Positions 31,960 to 41,724 are shown, counted from the first letter of the stretch. The stretch: 64,000 nucleotides of DNA from Phytophthora sp. 'mugwort' (GCA_033558025.1 JAUCEF010000016.1:372001-436000), one strand, 5' to 3'. Translations and numbers: made by a program. The notes: generated by a model from the letters alone, not told the origin.

Positions 31960-33005
31960 GCCTGCGGACTCGCCAACACCACGTTGGACGCATTGGTGGA
32001 CATCACGTCCAGCACAGCGTCGACCTTTGAGTGGGCCATGTCAGTGCACTTGTTGCCCCCAGCGCTCTTGTGCCCCAAGTGCACGACGTCCATGCGCCTG
32101 GACATCGGGCACGAAAGGTAGCGCTGCTCGCGCGCATCGTGCAGCACGGAGCGCAGCGTGCGCACGGGCCCCTTCTGCTTCCTGAGTTGCCGCTCAGGAA
32201 GCTTGTGCAGCTCCGTTGTCAGTAGTGCGCGCGCATCTCGGTGACCACTGCGGCCACCATAGTGGGCGTGCACCAACAAGCGGCCATGCAGCGGTATGCG
32301 TACGGCCGCGACATCTGCTCCAAGGAGATGCTCTCCATTCCTATGGGTGGCGAGGGCCACGTAGTGGAAATTGACGAGACATCGCTGAAGAAGAAGTCTA
32401 AGTATAACCGCGGGCGGCGCTACGCGGACTACTGGCTATTTGGGGGCGTCCACAGGACGACAAACCGTTGGTTCGGGTCGTCACCTATGAGGACAGGACG
32501 AAACCAATTCTGTCCAAGCTCATCAAGAAGCACATTCGACCTGGGTAAGTAGCTACATTATTTGACTTTATTTCACTATACTAATGTATCTAAATATTTG
32601 CAGCACTATCATCATAAGCGACCAAATCGCGTCGTACGCCTCCGTCAACGGCGAGCACACACTCGCCAACAACAGAGGTCTACTCGAGCAGAACTACACT
32701 CACTTGTGGGTCAACCATAGTGACACGTACGTGGACCCGGTCTTCGGCGTCCACACGAACCGCGTGGAGGGCGCCTGGGAGATCCGGGTCAAACACTACA
32801 TTAAGGTAAGCGTTTGACTAGTTGTCGTACGCAGCGATACTAATGGCTACATTGTGTGGGACAGGGAATGCGAGGCATGAACAAGTCGCTGCTGCCCATG
32901 TACTTGGATGAGTACTTGTGGCGCAGCTGGTTCGCGCCACCGAAAATGACCGCCACGAATGTGACCCACGCACTGGTCCAGGGCATAGTGAAGTACTACT
33001 ACTAG
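31960..33005 (+). pseudogene. ISXO2-like (IS1595-type DDE) transposase with two introns
   Basis: The reading order is a zinc ribbon ('LLCPKCTTSMRLDIGHER' then 'CSRASC'), then the transposase domain 'VVEIDETSLKKKSKYNRGRR', 'DYWLFGGVHRTTNRWFG', then, after a 1-nt deletion near 32477, 'KPILSKLIKKHI'. It continues across intron 1 (32545-32603) as 'TTIISDQIASYASVNG', 'VNHSDTYVDP', 'VHTNRVEGAWEIRVKHYIK', and across intron 2 (32806-32864) as 'GMRGMNKSLLPMYLDEYLWR'. The catalytic D (IDET), D (SDQ) and N-x-V-E-G-x-W segments are intact. Both introns are 59 nt, GT-AG, with a TACTAAT branch point, so the element was spliced as a eukaryotic gene. A TAG in the ribbon (near 32116) and the deletion make it a pseudogene. 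Confidence 0.85.
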
Positions 33006-33603
33006 ACTTAAGAACAATCTACAAGTGTAGCTTCTTTTGAAATTTGATTTGTTTGGAGGAGAGCCGGTATCTCCGACTACGAACGCTTGAGACGTCTATT
33101 TTCGGACTGCAAGTGGATGTTGATACTGCTGCTCAGCAGTTTGCTTCCTGCAACTTTTGAGATGCTTGCCTTCCTGCGTGCCACAAGGAGATGTGGGACG
33201 CCACTAGCTTGCTGTAGTACGTTGTTGCACGGCCTTGGCATGCGCCGCTAACACCTTTAATTAAAGAATAGGCAGTAACTGCGCCGCACTTATTATTGTT
33301 TTTCCGTGTATTGCCGTGGTTATAATGCTAACTAACGACTTGGGAGAAATTCAGTATGCTGCTGTATTTTCCGAGGTCTGAGTTTGTGTAGTGACTATAA
33401 ACAAATTAATACACTAAGCTTCTTTTAACTTCGTAAAAAAATATTCACGTTTTGATACGAGGTCAACGAATTATTTTCGTTTGATATCCAAAAACACTTC
33501 ATTTCTAGTGTACAAAGATAATTGTAACTACCTGCGCTCAAACATGAGAAGCTTCGGATATGCAACAATACCAGAATTGAAAAAATAAATTCAGTCATTA
33601 AGC
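33006..33603. other. No gene seen (AT-rich spacer)
   Basis: AT-rich intergenic DNA between the transposase relic and the elicitin-like cluster. It includes the 3' flank of the gene ending at 33604. No motif could be supported. Confidence 0.45.
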
Positions 33604-34542
33604 TTAGCTCGTGAAGACAGCAACGACTCCAGGCAAAAGCGCAAACCAAAGATTCATCTTGTCACCGCGCGGTGGAGAGATACTACTCCCGATCTCAGCT
33701 TTTGACGAGTCCAAAGTGTTGTCTGACGGACTGTCTCCCGAGTTAAGTTGCCCCATTCCGGAAGTGCTACTGCTTGCGACGAGAATATTCGAACCGGAGG
33801 AGGACCAGAATTCAACACCAGTGTCAGGCAGCAGAGCAATGCTGACCGACGTAGCACCCTCTTCGCATCCGTCGAGCTTGTCCAGAACGTCTTGCTTTTT
33901 GTTAATGTACTCGTAGTCGTAGAAACAATTCGGCATCTCGTTAGCCAAGCCTCTGATCGTTTCCGTACAGTTCGTACCGCACGAAGAGATGATCTCAATA
34001 CTGTCGCCGTTTACAACGGAGTCTGGGGTACACTCTTCACTTTTAGCGGTAGCGACGTGCAGGTTCCACATGTTTTTAATCTCCGTCGGTGTGCAGCTTT
34101 CAGATGAGGTCGTCGAGGCTGGTGTTAGAGCTGACGAAGAAGCCGTTGAAGTCGATGGAGAGACTGTGCTTGAATCTGTGATGGCCGTGGCAGTCGGTGC
34201 ATCAGTGGCAACCATCAGGGATCCAGCGTCCTCCGTATCACCTCCGTTGCACGCCGTTAGTGCATTCTGCGTCTCAATTTTGTTGTTAATACCGCTGATG
34301 GTGCAATCTGGAAGATCCACGGCTACGTCCTCCACGACTGCGACGCAGTCGGTAGCTGTACACGGTGCGTTAACGTAGACGGGATTAGTCTGCGTCACGT
34401 ATGGCGAACAAGCTGAAGTGGCAGCAGCGGAAGCCCAAATAGATTCAGCGGTGGCAGCTTCGACGTCAGTGCACTCAGCACATTCACCGACCCAGAAGAG
34501 CAAGGCCAGCGATAGCATCAAAATTGCAACATGGCGATTCAT
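33604..34542 (-). CDS. Elicitin-like protein, two elicitin domains, GPI-type tail
   Basis: A secreted elicitin-like protein of 312 residues. Elicitins are oomycete sterol/lipid-binding proteins that can trigger plant defence. ATG at 34540-34542 opens a hydrophobic signal peptide (residues 4-20). Domain 1 starts at Cys24 with spacing C-x20-C-x15-C-x4-C-x13-C-x17-C. A Ser/Thr-rich linker follows (about 105-147), then domain 2 with C-x20-C-x16-C-x3-C-x13-C-x19-C. The C-terminus is Ser-rich and ends in a short hydrophobic tail ('NLWFALLPGVVAVFTS'), as in GPI-anchored elicitin-like proteins. An initiator-like TCACTTT lies 44-50 nt upstream of the ATG. Single exon, intact, first of three related genes in tandem on the same strand. 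Confidence 0.93.
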   Translation of the reverse strand: MNRHVAILMLSLALLFWVGECAECTDVEAATAESIWASAAATSACSPYVTQTNPVYVNAPCTATDCVAVVEDVAVDLPDCTISGINNKIETQNALTACNGGDTEDAGSLMVATDAPTATAITDSSTVSPSTSTASSSALTPASTTSSESCTPTEIKNMWNLHVATAKSEECTPDSVVNGDSIEIISSCGTNCTETIRGLANEMPNCFYDYEYINKKQDVLDKLDGCEEGATSVSIALLPDTGVEFWSSSGSNILVASSSTSGMGQLNSGDSPSDNTLDSSKAEIGSSISPPRGDKMNLWFALLPGVVAVFTS

Positions 34543-34585
34543 TTGTCGTGGACGGCGAATACTTGAGCGCGGCGTGGTGGATTCG

Positions 34586-34592
34586 AAAGTGA
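34586..34592 (-). promoter_or_regulatory. Putative oomycete initiator (Inr)
   Basis: The minus strand reads TCACTTT, which fits the YCAYTYY initiator, followed by CGAATCC. It lies 44-50 nt upstream of the elicitin-like ATG at 34542, a usual distance for short oomycete leaders. The motif is short, so chance occurrence is possible. Confidence 0.35.
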
Positions 34593-34799
34593 CCCATTCG
34601 CTCCGTGGTTTGAACAGCAGGTGTCCTCCCAGGACGGCGCCGCTGATATGGATTAAAAAGCCAGCGCGCTCGGTCGATGCACCTGCAACGATAACAGTAT
34701 CGATATTTTACACCAGAACCCAAAACTCGGATGGTTCTTTCGACACAGCCACACCACTCATAATTGTCCAACGTCGATAAAGTCTTGATATATGAAGCT

Positions 34800-35157
34800 T
34801 CCTTCTCGCTGGTGTTGCCGAATTTTCCGCGGTCGGATATAGAGCACACAATGAATTTGTTCTACGCAGACGTTCAACGGCCTACAGTGTTCCGAGAAGG
34901 CAAAGGCTATTCAACCCATTTGGATCTAAATTTGTCAGCAAGCCGTGGTTGTGTTGGTAGTCTGGACTTAACCGGCTGCCTTTAACAGAAGGAAACCTTT
35001 TTCAACAACACAAACAAATAATCATGGGGAAATTGTGAGTACCATTGAGTCCTCGTTGCTGGGCCGCTGGGCATGTGCATGCTCCCAAATCTCACAAAAA
35101 TACTATCGACATGGCGTCGGCCGTGTTGTATAGGCACACGCCAGACTCAACCAAGAC
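34800..35157. other. No gene seen
   Basis: Spacer between two tandem elicitin-like genes; it includes the promoter of the left one and the 3' flank of the right one. Short frames only. Confidence 0.45.
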
Positions 35158-35625
35158 TTACAAAAATCCGGCAAAGAAGTAGAGCGCGACTGAGAGCTGC
35201 GCGGCCATGGCGCCTGTGGACACGACGCCCCTGGAGGCGCCAGAGGTGACCGACCCGCTGCCAGTGCTGCTGCCCGAGGCCGAGGCGGACGCTGACCGGT
35301 CCAGCACCTCTGTTACGTTAGTGCAGTACGTGACGATGCTCTGCAGTCCGGTCATGCGGTTGATCTCGTCATCGCCCGTGCAGTTCGGCAGCTGGTCAAC
35401 GGCGTCGCTCAGTTCCGAGAGGCAGTCGCTATTCATGCAGTAGTTGAGCGACGTGGCGCCCGAGTCGGCAATGAGATCTGCACATGCTGTGCTGTTGGCC
35501 AGGTCGGCGTACGTGTCTTCCACGGTGGTCTGCTCGTCATCCGTGCAGATAGCGGCGTCGGCTCCACCTTGAAGCGCTGTGAAGCCCACGAAGACGACGA
35601 CGAAGACGTTGCGGAGGAGAGTCAT
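35158..35625 (-). CDS. Elicitin-like protein, single domain, GPI-type tail
   Basis: 155 residues. The signal peptide covers about residues 4-25 ('NVFVVVFVGFTALQGGADA'). The elicitin-like domain begins at Cys27 with C-x20-C-x14-C-x4-C-x13-C-x18-C and contains the usual 'LPNC' before the fifth cysteine spacing. It is followed by a Ser/Gly-rich linker ('SASASGSSTGSGSVTSG') and a hydrophobic C-terminus ('MAAQLSVALYFFAGFL') fitting a GPI signal. ATG at 35623-35625. Intact single exon, same strand as its two neighbours. Likely extracellular and surface-attached; lipid-binding role inferred from the family. Confidence 0.92.
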   Translation of the reverse strand: MTLLRNVFVVVFVGFTALQGGADAAICTDDEQTTVEDTYADLANSTACADLIADSGATSLNYCMNSDCLSELSDAVDQLPNCTGDDEINRMTGLQSIVTYCTNVTEVLDRSASASASGSSTGSGSVTSGASRGVVSTGAMAAQLSVALYFFAGFL

Positions 35626-35688
35626 TCCTGTAATGTGAAGGAGGGCTGATGCGCTGCAATGGGGATATTCTAGTTGTGTCGAGCCAGT

Positions 35689-36048
35689 CTAGGCGTGCTC
35701 GATACTGGCCAGGAAGATTCCACGAAGTCCATACGTACGTAGCCTTTCACGTGCGTGTGCGTCAGCAGTGCGGTACCACACTGAAAAGTTCATGTAATTC
35801 GCATAATTCCGCAGGTGACGACTAGCGGGTGTTACATTGTTCCCGTGAGTGTACCGCGTGCGGGCCTCAGTCGAAGGCGCCCCCGGTCCATCCCCCCAGC
35901 CGACCGCGCATGACCCATTACAAGCAGGCACCGCTTGCGGCACAACGAATCGTGGACCAGTCGTATGGACCACGACTCGTGGCACGTCTGGTAGGAGGTC
36001 CTCTCGCTGACAGTCGCAGAGCCAGACAGAGTACAGAGCGCGGAGCAT
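35689..36048 (-). CDS. Unrecognised 119-codon ORF (doubtful)
   Basis: An open frame starting at ATG (36046-36048) between two elicitin-like genes. No signal peptide or known domain; the composition is GC-rich. An overlapping frame (35832-36083) is equally open, which argues that compositional bias explains both. Kept as a low-confidence possibility because the cluster spacing would leave room for a gene. Confidence 0.2.
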   Translation of the reverse strand: MLRALYSVWLCDCQREDLLPDVPRVVVHTTGPRFVVPQAVPACNGSCAVGWGDGPGAPSTEARTRYTHGNNVTPASRHLRNYANYMNFSVWYRTADAHARERLRTYGLRGIFLASIEHA

Positions 36049-36083
36049 GGAGCGCCGAATAGATGCTGCCCTTTAACTAGCAC

Positions 36084-36610
36084 TTCAAATTCAATTCCTG
36101 TGAATTTCCTGCGAGAATTGATGTATAGCGTGAGAGCGAGACGCCTGATATATCTGAAGGATAAGATAACACATACTTAAGTACATATATCAATGCTTTT
36201 TGTTATGTATTTACTAAAGGTATATTAATACATAAACCTTCAAAGGTACTCGAGTTTCAGGAGTCTCGTTCTAATCTGTACAGGGTTTAGGTGAGGGAGA
36301 TGAACGACGACAAATCTTACCATTAACCCTAAACGTGCTTACGAAGGTACCTTTTGAGGTCGATTGGCCATAGCGTAATTGCGATCTCCTATTAATAATT
36401 CAGAGTATACAAATACTACCAGTAATAGAGCAAAAGCGGTCAAACATGAACTACAGTATATTACAAGAAAATTATTTTTGAAAAAAAGGTGAGCTCAACA
36501 CTTCAAGAAAAAATGGAATGTCCCAATCCGGAAAGGCCCAGCGGTTATAAGCTTATGGCCGGATGCTTTCGATATCCAAAGGTAGACACAGAAGGCCCAG
36601 TCGCTCGCGA
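36084..36610. other. No gene seen (AT-rich spacer)
   Basis: AT-rich intergenic stretch left of the third elicitin-like gene's stop codon, with runs such as TACATATATCAATGC and AATAATT words. No RNA gene or repeat unit could be supported. Confidence 0.45.
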
Positions 36611-37513
36611 TCACAAGCTGATCATAGCGGATACGACGATCACAGCAAGCGCGCTCGCTGTGACGAAGCTCACCTCGAGCTTTAAGGCTGAGGTCGCAGA
36701 ACTCTCGGCGGGTGTGACGCGTGCTTCCCTTTCTTGCGAATCTTGTGACGGTGTCGCTGTCGGTGTTTGGTTTGTCACAGTTGGCAATAGTGTTGTCTTC
36801 GTCGCGGTTGGCGTAAATGGCCACTCTACAGTAGGATCGTCACACAGCGCAAGCACGTCTGCGATCGCCTGCTTCAAATTGTAGCCGCCGTAGCTGCAGT
36901 TTGGCAGTCGAGGCACCAGGTCGGTAATAAAGGCAATGCATGCGTCCTCAGCACAGTAGTCAGCCTTGTTGGTTGCCCCATTAGCTGCTCCCGCACTGCC
37001 AAGACAGTCTGCGGTCTTTGAGGCTTCGATTTCGATAGAGTCGATTAAGGTGACGTTCTCGATGGAGCAAACGGGGACCGCGTCCGTCGCGTTGATAGCA
37101 GTAAAGTTCGCGTCCTCTCCAGCTGATCCTGCAGTTGAACTCCAGCCTGGGAGGGAGCCCAGGCTTGACTGTGAACCCAATCTTGACTGTGAACCCGAGA
37201 TTGATGTCGCGTCGCACCACCTTACCAGCTGACTCATCGTCTCTCCGAGGTTGGTGTTCATGTACTCGCAATCCGGTGCATCGGGCTGCAGTTGATAGAC
37301 GAGCTCCATGCAGCCACCGCCACAGATCGCCTCCGGGGTGTTGATGCTGCTGTCCAAGGCGCTACCCGCGCAGTCCGGGCTGTCGGAGAACGTAGCAGCT
37401 ACACCTGCGAGCTGTGTTAATTGGAGCGTAGTGCAAGCCTTCGCCGTGACGGTCGGTGCCAACAACAGAGTCGCAGCTATCATCGCCGAAGCACATAGCG
37501 ACATACGCCGCAT
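36611..37513 (-). CDS. Elicitin-like protein, two elicitin domains, GPI-type tail
   Basis: The preferred start is the ATG at 37511-37513, giving 300 residues and a clean signal peptide ('MIAATLLLAPTVTA') that ends just before the first domain cysteine (Cys27). The frame stays open to an ATG at 37612, but an initiator-like CCATTTT lies between the two (37551-37557), and the longer N-terminus would bury the signal peptide. Domain 1 spacing is C-x20-C-x15-C-x3-C-x13-C-x17-C; domain 2 is C-x20-C-x16-C-x4-C-x13-C-x17-C. The linker has an 'S-x-L/R-G-S-Q-S' repeat encoded by a short DNA tandem duplication near 37165-37198. The C-terminus is hydrophobic ('FVTASALAVIVVSAMISL'), as for GPI anchoring. 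Confidence 0.92.
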   Translation of the reverse strand: MRRMSLCASAMIAATLLLAPTVTAKACTTLQLTQLAGVAATFSDSPDCAGSALDSSINTPEAICGGGCMELVYQLQPDAPDCEYMNTNLGETMSQLVRWCDATSISGSQSRLGSQSSLGSLPGWSSTAGSAGEDANFTAINATDAVPVCSIENVTLIDSIEIEASKTADCLGSAGAANGATNKADYCAEDACIAFITDLVPRLPNCSYGGYNLKQAIADVLALCDDPTVEWPFTPTATKTTLLPTVTNQTPTATPSQDSQEREARVTPAESSATSALKLEVSFVTASALAVIVVSAMISL

Positions 37514-37550
37514 TATAACCAATATACTTGAGGCAATTGGAGGGAATCTT

Positions 37551-37557
37551 AAAATGG
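37551..37557 (-). promoter_or_regulatory. Putative oomycete initiator (Inr)
   Basis: The minus strand reads CCATTTT (fits YCAYTYY), 38-44 nt upstream of the preferred ATG at 37513. It supports choosing that ATG rather than the one at 37612. Confidence 0.35.
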
Positions 37558-37880
37558 CAAAGCGGTGGAGGGCCAGTGCCGCTGAATTCGTACCCATTTG
37601 CACTGCACCCATCGACTTGTTGAAGTCTGGCGTTGAGTCTAGGTGCTGATAGCAGTGTTACCGACGAAGTGGGATCCGCTAAACAGCACGAAAGTATATA
37701 TCGTGCCAGTAATCTTACGGGTATCGGAGCAATTATCTCAACCTTAAAAACTTCTTTATGGCTACCTTCTCCGACTCGGGACGTCGGGTGAACCAACTTG
37801 GGTAGTCTAGCTGGTGTTAACTGCTTTAGCAGCTCTCATTCGCTGCGTTTTCATCGAGAAGAGAGGGAGGGCTCAGCTCC

Positions 37881-40643
37881 CTATGCGCGCTGGTGGTCCA
37901 CGAGCATGAGACTCGCCACGAACGTCATCATCATCTTGGGCTTCACTTCCACGATATCCTCATACGTTAAGAAAACCGTCGCGCCAATCTTCTGCGCACA
38001 ACTGATGGCGTATTTCGCGTTGCTTGCCTTCGCGTCGTCCGTCTTGTCCTGCGAAATCATGTCCCAATTCACGGCACGGGCCTCGACAGCATGCACCAAG
38101 TCAAGCAGGTAAAGTCCGTCCGAGAGACTCGGGTCTCGGAATGACACGATATTGCCCTTCGAACGCCCGTTCTGACGCACCTTGTTGTTAGCCCATCCGA
38201 TAATATCCTTGTCGGTGATCTCGCCGCGTCCTGCTCCAAGTTCGCTCAAGATCTTCAATTGCTGGTATCGCATACTCTGCCATACGATCGACAAGATCAT
38301 CTTCTTTGCGCCCTCGAAGATATCGGCACCACCAACATTAACCAGCGAGAACTTGAGTTGCTTGCCCAGTACAACGCAGTAATTACAGTTCTCAACCTGC
38401 TTGAATTTGTTGGGCGCCACCATGTTCACTTTGTTCCAGGCGACAATACCCTTCTGAATCTTGTCCAGCACCTTCAGCAGCTTCATGCCGTCGCTTAAGT
38501 CCGAGTACAAGTGGTTAATGTAAACGTCGTCGATGGCCAGCGAGTTAATCCACATGCGAAACACCCGCTCTTCACGCGTATCGCCAATATCATCGTAGAG
38601 AATCTCCTCCAGCTGCTTGATTTCCTCTTCAATAACATCCAATGCCGGGCATGTGTTGAAGAGCTGGGCCACGAACGACATGTTCAGCTTCGGGTTGCCG
38701 CTGGTAATATCGCGAGGCTTGATGAAAGTCTCAACCTCCAGCCGACGCGCATTCTGAATGACGTGTGCAGCGCGCTCTTCTGGCACAGATTCGTTGCACA
38801 AGTCGCAGTGCTGCGGCGCAATGTGGTGCAGCAGCACGCTGTACGCGGTGGCATCCTGCACATCTGTGCTGAAATTTGTGACCTTCTTTGGGTGACCTGC
38901 TGCCTTCAGGTGGTAGTTCATCCATCGGAGCAAGATCTGGTCGGGCGGGAGCTTCATGAACTCTTCCAGCGTCTCGCCATCCAGCAGAAGACGCATAAGC
39001 TCAGGGTGGTTCTTCAAGTTAATAGTCGATGTCAACTGTATCTTGATAATCTGCCAGACCAAACCGAGCACAAGGATAGGCTTGCCTTCGATCAAGTCGT
39101 CTGGGCCAATATTCACCACACTGCAACCAATACTCTTGGCTGCATTAATGCACAAGTTTTGGTTCTCGGTCTTCTGGTAAATATTCAGCTCTTTGGCCCG
39201 CTTGATAAAGTTCAGAGCACGCTCATCAATTGTCTCGGGCACGGCTGCGTTGATCAGCTTACACAGCAACACACCATCACACACCGCTCGGAACAGGCCT
39301 GCGTCCATGCCAATAGGCATCAGCGATGCAACATCCTTGTCCGCATGCAGAGTGTTGTTAATGTGCTCCGTGAAGGCGGCAGTCTCTTCCTCTGAATACG
39401 AGTGGAGACCGCCAGCTGTGCCTTTTACTTCGTGGATTGTCGAATTGTATTGCGCCGCTGCACTCGCACGTCGTTGCAAGACACTCAAGGTGTGCGCGTC
39501 AACGTTGCCACCCATGTACTCCGTTGCAGGCGAGACTGGAGCTGCCTGCTTCGCGGGAGAGCGCGGCGGAGTGCGAAGAACGGGAATTGGCGGTGGGGTC
39601 GTAGCTGACGTAGCAGGCGGCCACTGAGCGCGCTTCGGAGTTTCTGAGGGAGTTGGATTGGCTGACGCAGATGCCGATGCACTCGGGGGCCATTGCGGCT
39701 TCGCTGCTCCATTTCCAGCAGGTGACCAATGTGGAGGCTTGGAAGTTACGGGGCTCTTCGGTGCTGATTCAATGGATGGAGACGAGGGTGGCCACTGCGG
39801 CTTCGGGGCACTAGGCGATGTCACTATGGGAGGCCACTGCGACTTCGTGGGGCTCTTTTCGCCTGCGGATGCACCAGCACGCGGCCATTTCGCATTCACG
39901 ACAGAAGATACAGCGGTTGTGGCAGGAGCAGCAGGTGCAGACGACGCAGCAGGAGGCCACTCCGGCTTGATTGAAGTCGCTTCGTTCGATCCGGCAGGCG
40001 GCCATTGCGGCTTCGCATGTGTCGGCGGAGCTGCAGTAGGTACTGGCGCCTGAGGGGCCAACGTAGACGTGTGTCCCCACGATCCAGCCTGGTTCGCAGC
40101 GGGCGGCCATTGCGGCTTGTTCGCAAGAGGCGCTGGAGCCGCAGCCGGCGTGGCCGGGTTTCCCGCAGGCGGCCACTGAGCCTTCTGCGCAAAAGCTGGA
40201 GCTTGTGGTGCCGTCTCGGGCATCTCGTTCTGCTGCCAACTCGGCCTCTTCTCACTGGCAAAGAACGGCGTCGCCTCCGCAAGAGCAACAGGGTCAGAAG
40301 CAGCCGCTGGAGGGGAGATCCCCGACGGCGAAGGAGACACCGACGCATGCCCCATGAGAAGCGCCGGGTCCAGAGCAATTGCTCCGTTGCGGAAGTCGTG
40401 CAGGAGCTCTAGGAACTCCTGGAACGTGATCTGCTCGGGTCTGGCCAGCTTGGTCTGCTGCAGCATGACGGTGGTCTGGTTGGGTGTCACATTCTCGCCC
40501 AGCTTCTGCAGCACCGTGTGCAACTCGGCCACAGGCACGGCGGCCGCGTAGTCGTGGTCATGCTCCTTAAATACGCGCTTAAGTTCGTGGATCTCTTTGG
40601 GCGAGAACTTCTGCAGGAAGACAGAAGACACCTGGTAGCTCAT
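37881..40643 (-). CDS. Fimbrin/plastin-like actin bundler with proline-rich WPP-repeat insert
   Basis: A 920-residue protein predicted to cross-link actin filaments. The N-terminus (residues about 12-90) is an EF-hand-like pair; the first loop (Asp29-Glu40) keeps Asp, Asp and Glu but lacks the central Gly, so calcium binding is doubtful. Residues 92-376 are proline/alanine-rich with ten copies of a K-P-Q-W-P-P-A-like motif (156-345). Four calponin-homology domains follow: about 415-535 ('CDGVLLCKLINAAVPETIDE'), 565-665, 688-795 ('SDGMKLLKVLDKI') and 805-915 ('SDGLYLLDLVHAVEARAVNW'), the tandem arrangement of fimbrin. Typical fimbrins are about 600-700 residues; the excess is the repeat insert. 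ATG at 40641-40643, single exon, intact. Confidence 0.93.
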   Translation of the reverse strand: MSYQVSSVFLQKFSPKEIHELKRVFKEHDHDYAAAVPVAELHTVLQKLGENVTPNQTTVMLQQTKLARPEQITFQEFLELLHDFRNGAIALDPALLMGHASVSPSPSGISPPAAASDPVALAEATPFFASEKRPSWQQNEMPETAPQAPAFAQKAQWPPAGNPATPAAAPAPLANKPQWPPAANQAGSWGHTSTLAPQAPVPTAAPPTHAKPQWPPAGSNEATSIKPEWPPAASSAPAAPATTAVSSVVNAKWPRAGASAGEKSPTKSQWPPIVTSPSAPKPQWPPSSPSIESAPKSPVTSKPPHWSPAGNGAAKPQWPPSASASASANPTPSETPKRAQWPPATSATTPPPIPVLRTPPRSPAKQAAPVSPATEYMGGNVDAHTLSVLQRRASAAAQYNSTIHEVKGTAGGLHSYSEEETAAFTEHINNTLHADKDVASLMPIGMDAGLFRAVCDGVLLCKLINAAVPETIDERALNFIKRAKELNIYQKTENQNLCINAAKSIGCSVVNIGPDDLIEGKPILVLGLVWQIIKIQLTSTINLKNHPELMRLLLDGETLEEFMKLPPDQILLRWMNYHLKAAGHPKKVTNFSTDVQDATAYSVLLHHIAPQHCDLCNESVPEERAAHVIQNARRLEVETFIKPRDITSGNPKLNMSFVAQLFNTCPALDVIEEEIKQLEEILYDDIGDTREERVFRMWINSLAIDDVYINHLYSDLSDGMKLLKVLDKIQKGIVAWNKVNMVAPNKFKQVENCNYCVVLGKQLKFSLVNVGGADIFEGAKKMILSIVWQSMRYQQLKILSELGAGRGEITDKDIIGWANNKVRQNGRSKGNIVSFRDPSLSDGLYLLDLVHAVEARAVNWDMISQDKTDDAKASNAKYAISCAQKIGATVFLTYEDIVEVKPKMMMTFVASLMLVDHQRA

Positions 40644-41480
40644 CTTGACGCGTATTTAATCGATGACTACGGTGTGTTACGAAGAGGGGAAGGGGGCGGG
40701 TGGGGAGAGGTGGAGATGTAGGTAGTGATGGACGACGAAGCGCCGGTGTGAGCACGCTCCGCGTAGACGTCTTGAGAGTGCGGATTTCGTATGCTTCCGC
40801 CGCTTCGAGTGTGACAGTGACCGCGTTCACGTCGCAGCTTCAAGGGGGACTATCGAAAGTGATAGCGCTAAGGACGATCCGTTTGTAAGGGGATTACGGT
40901 TTTCAAATTTAGTGTGGAAAACCTCCAAGAAGTTTCAGATTGTTTTTAATAGATAGGGTTTTACAGCAAAAATTATTTTGCAGGTTATCTCAGGTTAGCA
41001 AGCAAATCAAATTGCTTATGAAATTACAGGTTATCTGTTTTACAAACGAGATAAATATCCTGTTTTCAGAGCTTTTCTTGTGATCGAGAGTTGGCGTCCT
41101 AGTGATTGATTATAGCTGTCGCGACATGTCCACGCGGTGGATTTTTGTCCTAAACAATCCGGCTTGCGAACCAATGTAATGGGCAAGCCTAGATGTGACT
41201 CACATGATGTGAGAATGAGGGTGACCTACGGTTGACTCGGAAAAGTACGTTGCTAAGTGGATGCGGTCTCAGACTAACATATTTAATTCTGATCATGCAT
41301 CTACCCGTTACATTTACCGAACGATCGACGCCAGATGACGCGGGGGCGTGCATGATCAGAATAATATTTGTTAGTTCTATCTCCTCTTTACCGGCTCGGT
41401 ACTGTACATGTATGATGGATTAACAAAAATACATTACACTAAGGCTAGCAAGCAACCTACTTAGCTACCATAATTGCTAT
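40644..41480. other. No gene seen; fimbrin 5' flank
   Basis: Upstream region of the fimbrin gene, purine-rich on the plus strand at 40680-40740 (CT-rich on the gene's sense strand). A few short frames only. No further feature supported. Confidence 0.4.
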
Positions 41481-41724
41481 TTAGGATCGATTTGGGTCAT
41501 GTGGACCCAGCATTGGGTACAAAGTATCCCATTGGTGCCCAAAAAGGTCCATTTTCTCGAAATGGGTACCCGGAAAGATCCATTTTAGTGTCCAGGAGGA
41601 AATTGGTGGACGTCCCGAGACGTCTTTGGGCCGAGTTGGACATTTGCAGGACCTTTTCGATGGGGTCTATACAAAAACCAAGTATAACCCGATGAACCAG
41701 GTGGTGATGAGCCACCAACTTCTA

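Noticed and set aside
31929..32360. Minus-strand 143-codon frame
   Set aside because: Antisense to the ISXO2-like transposase, whose catalytic motifs and introns are clear on the plus strand.
37514..37612. Upstream ATG at 37612 as the start of the third elicitin-like gene
   Set aside because: It would place 33 extra residues before the signal peptide and lies upstream of an initiator-like motif.
38511..39395. Plus-strand 294-codon open frame
   Set aside because: Antisense shadow of the fimbrin gene; no domain, and the minus strand encodes well-conserved calponin-homology domains.
39658..40412. Plus- and minus-strand frames rich in Gly-Gly-His-Cys or Arg
   Set aside because: Shadows of the proline-rich W-P-P repeat region of fimbrin in other frames.
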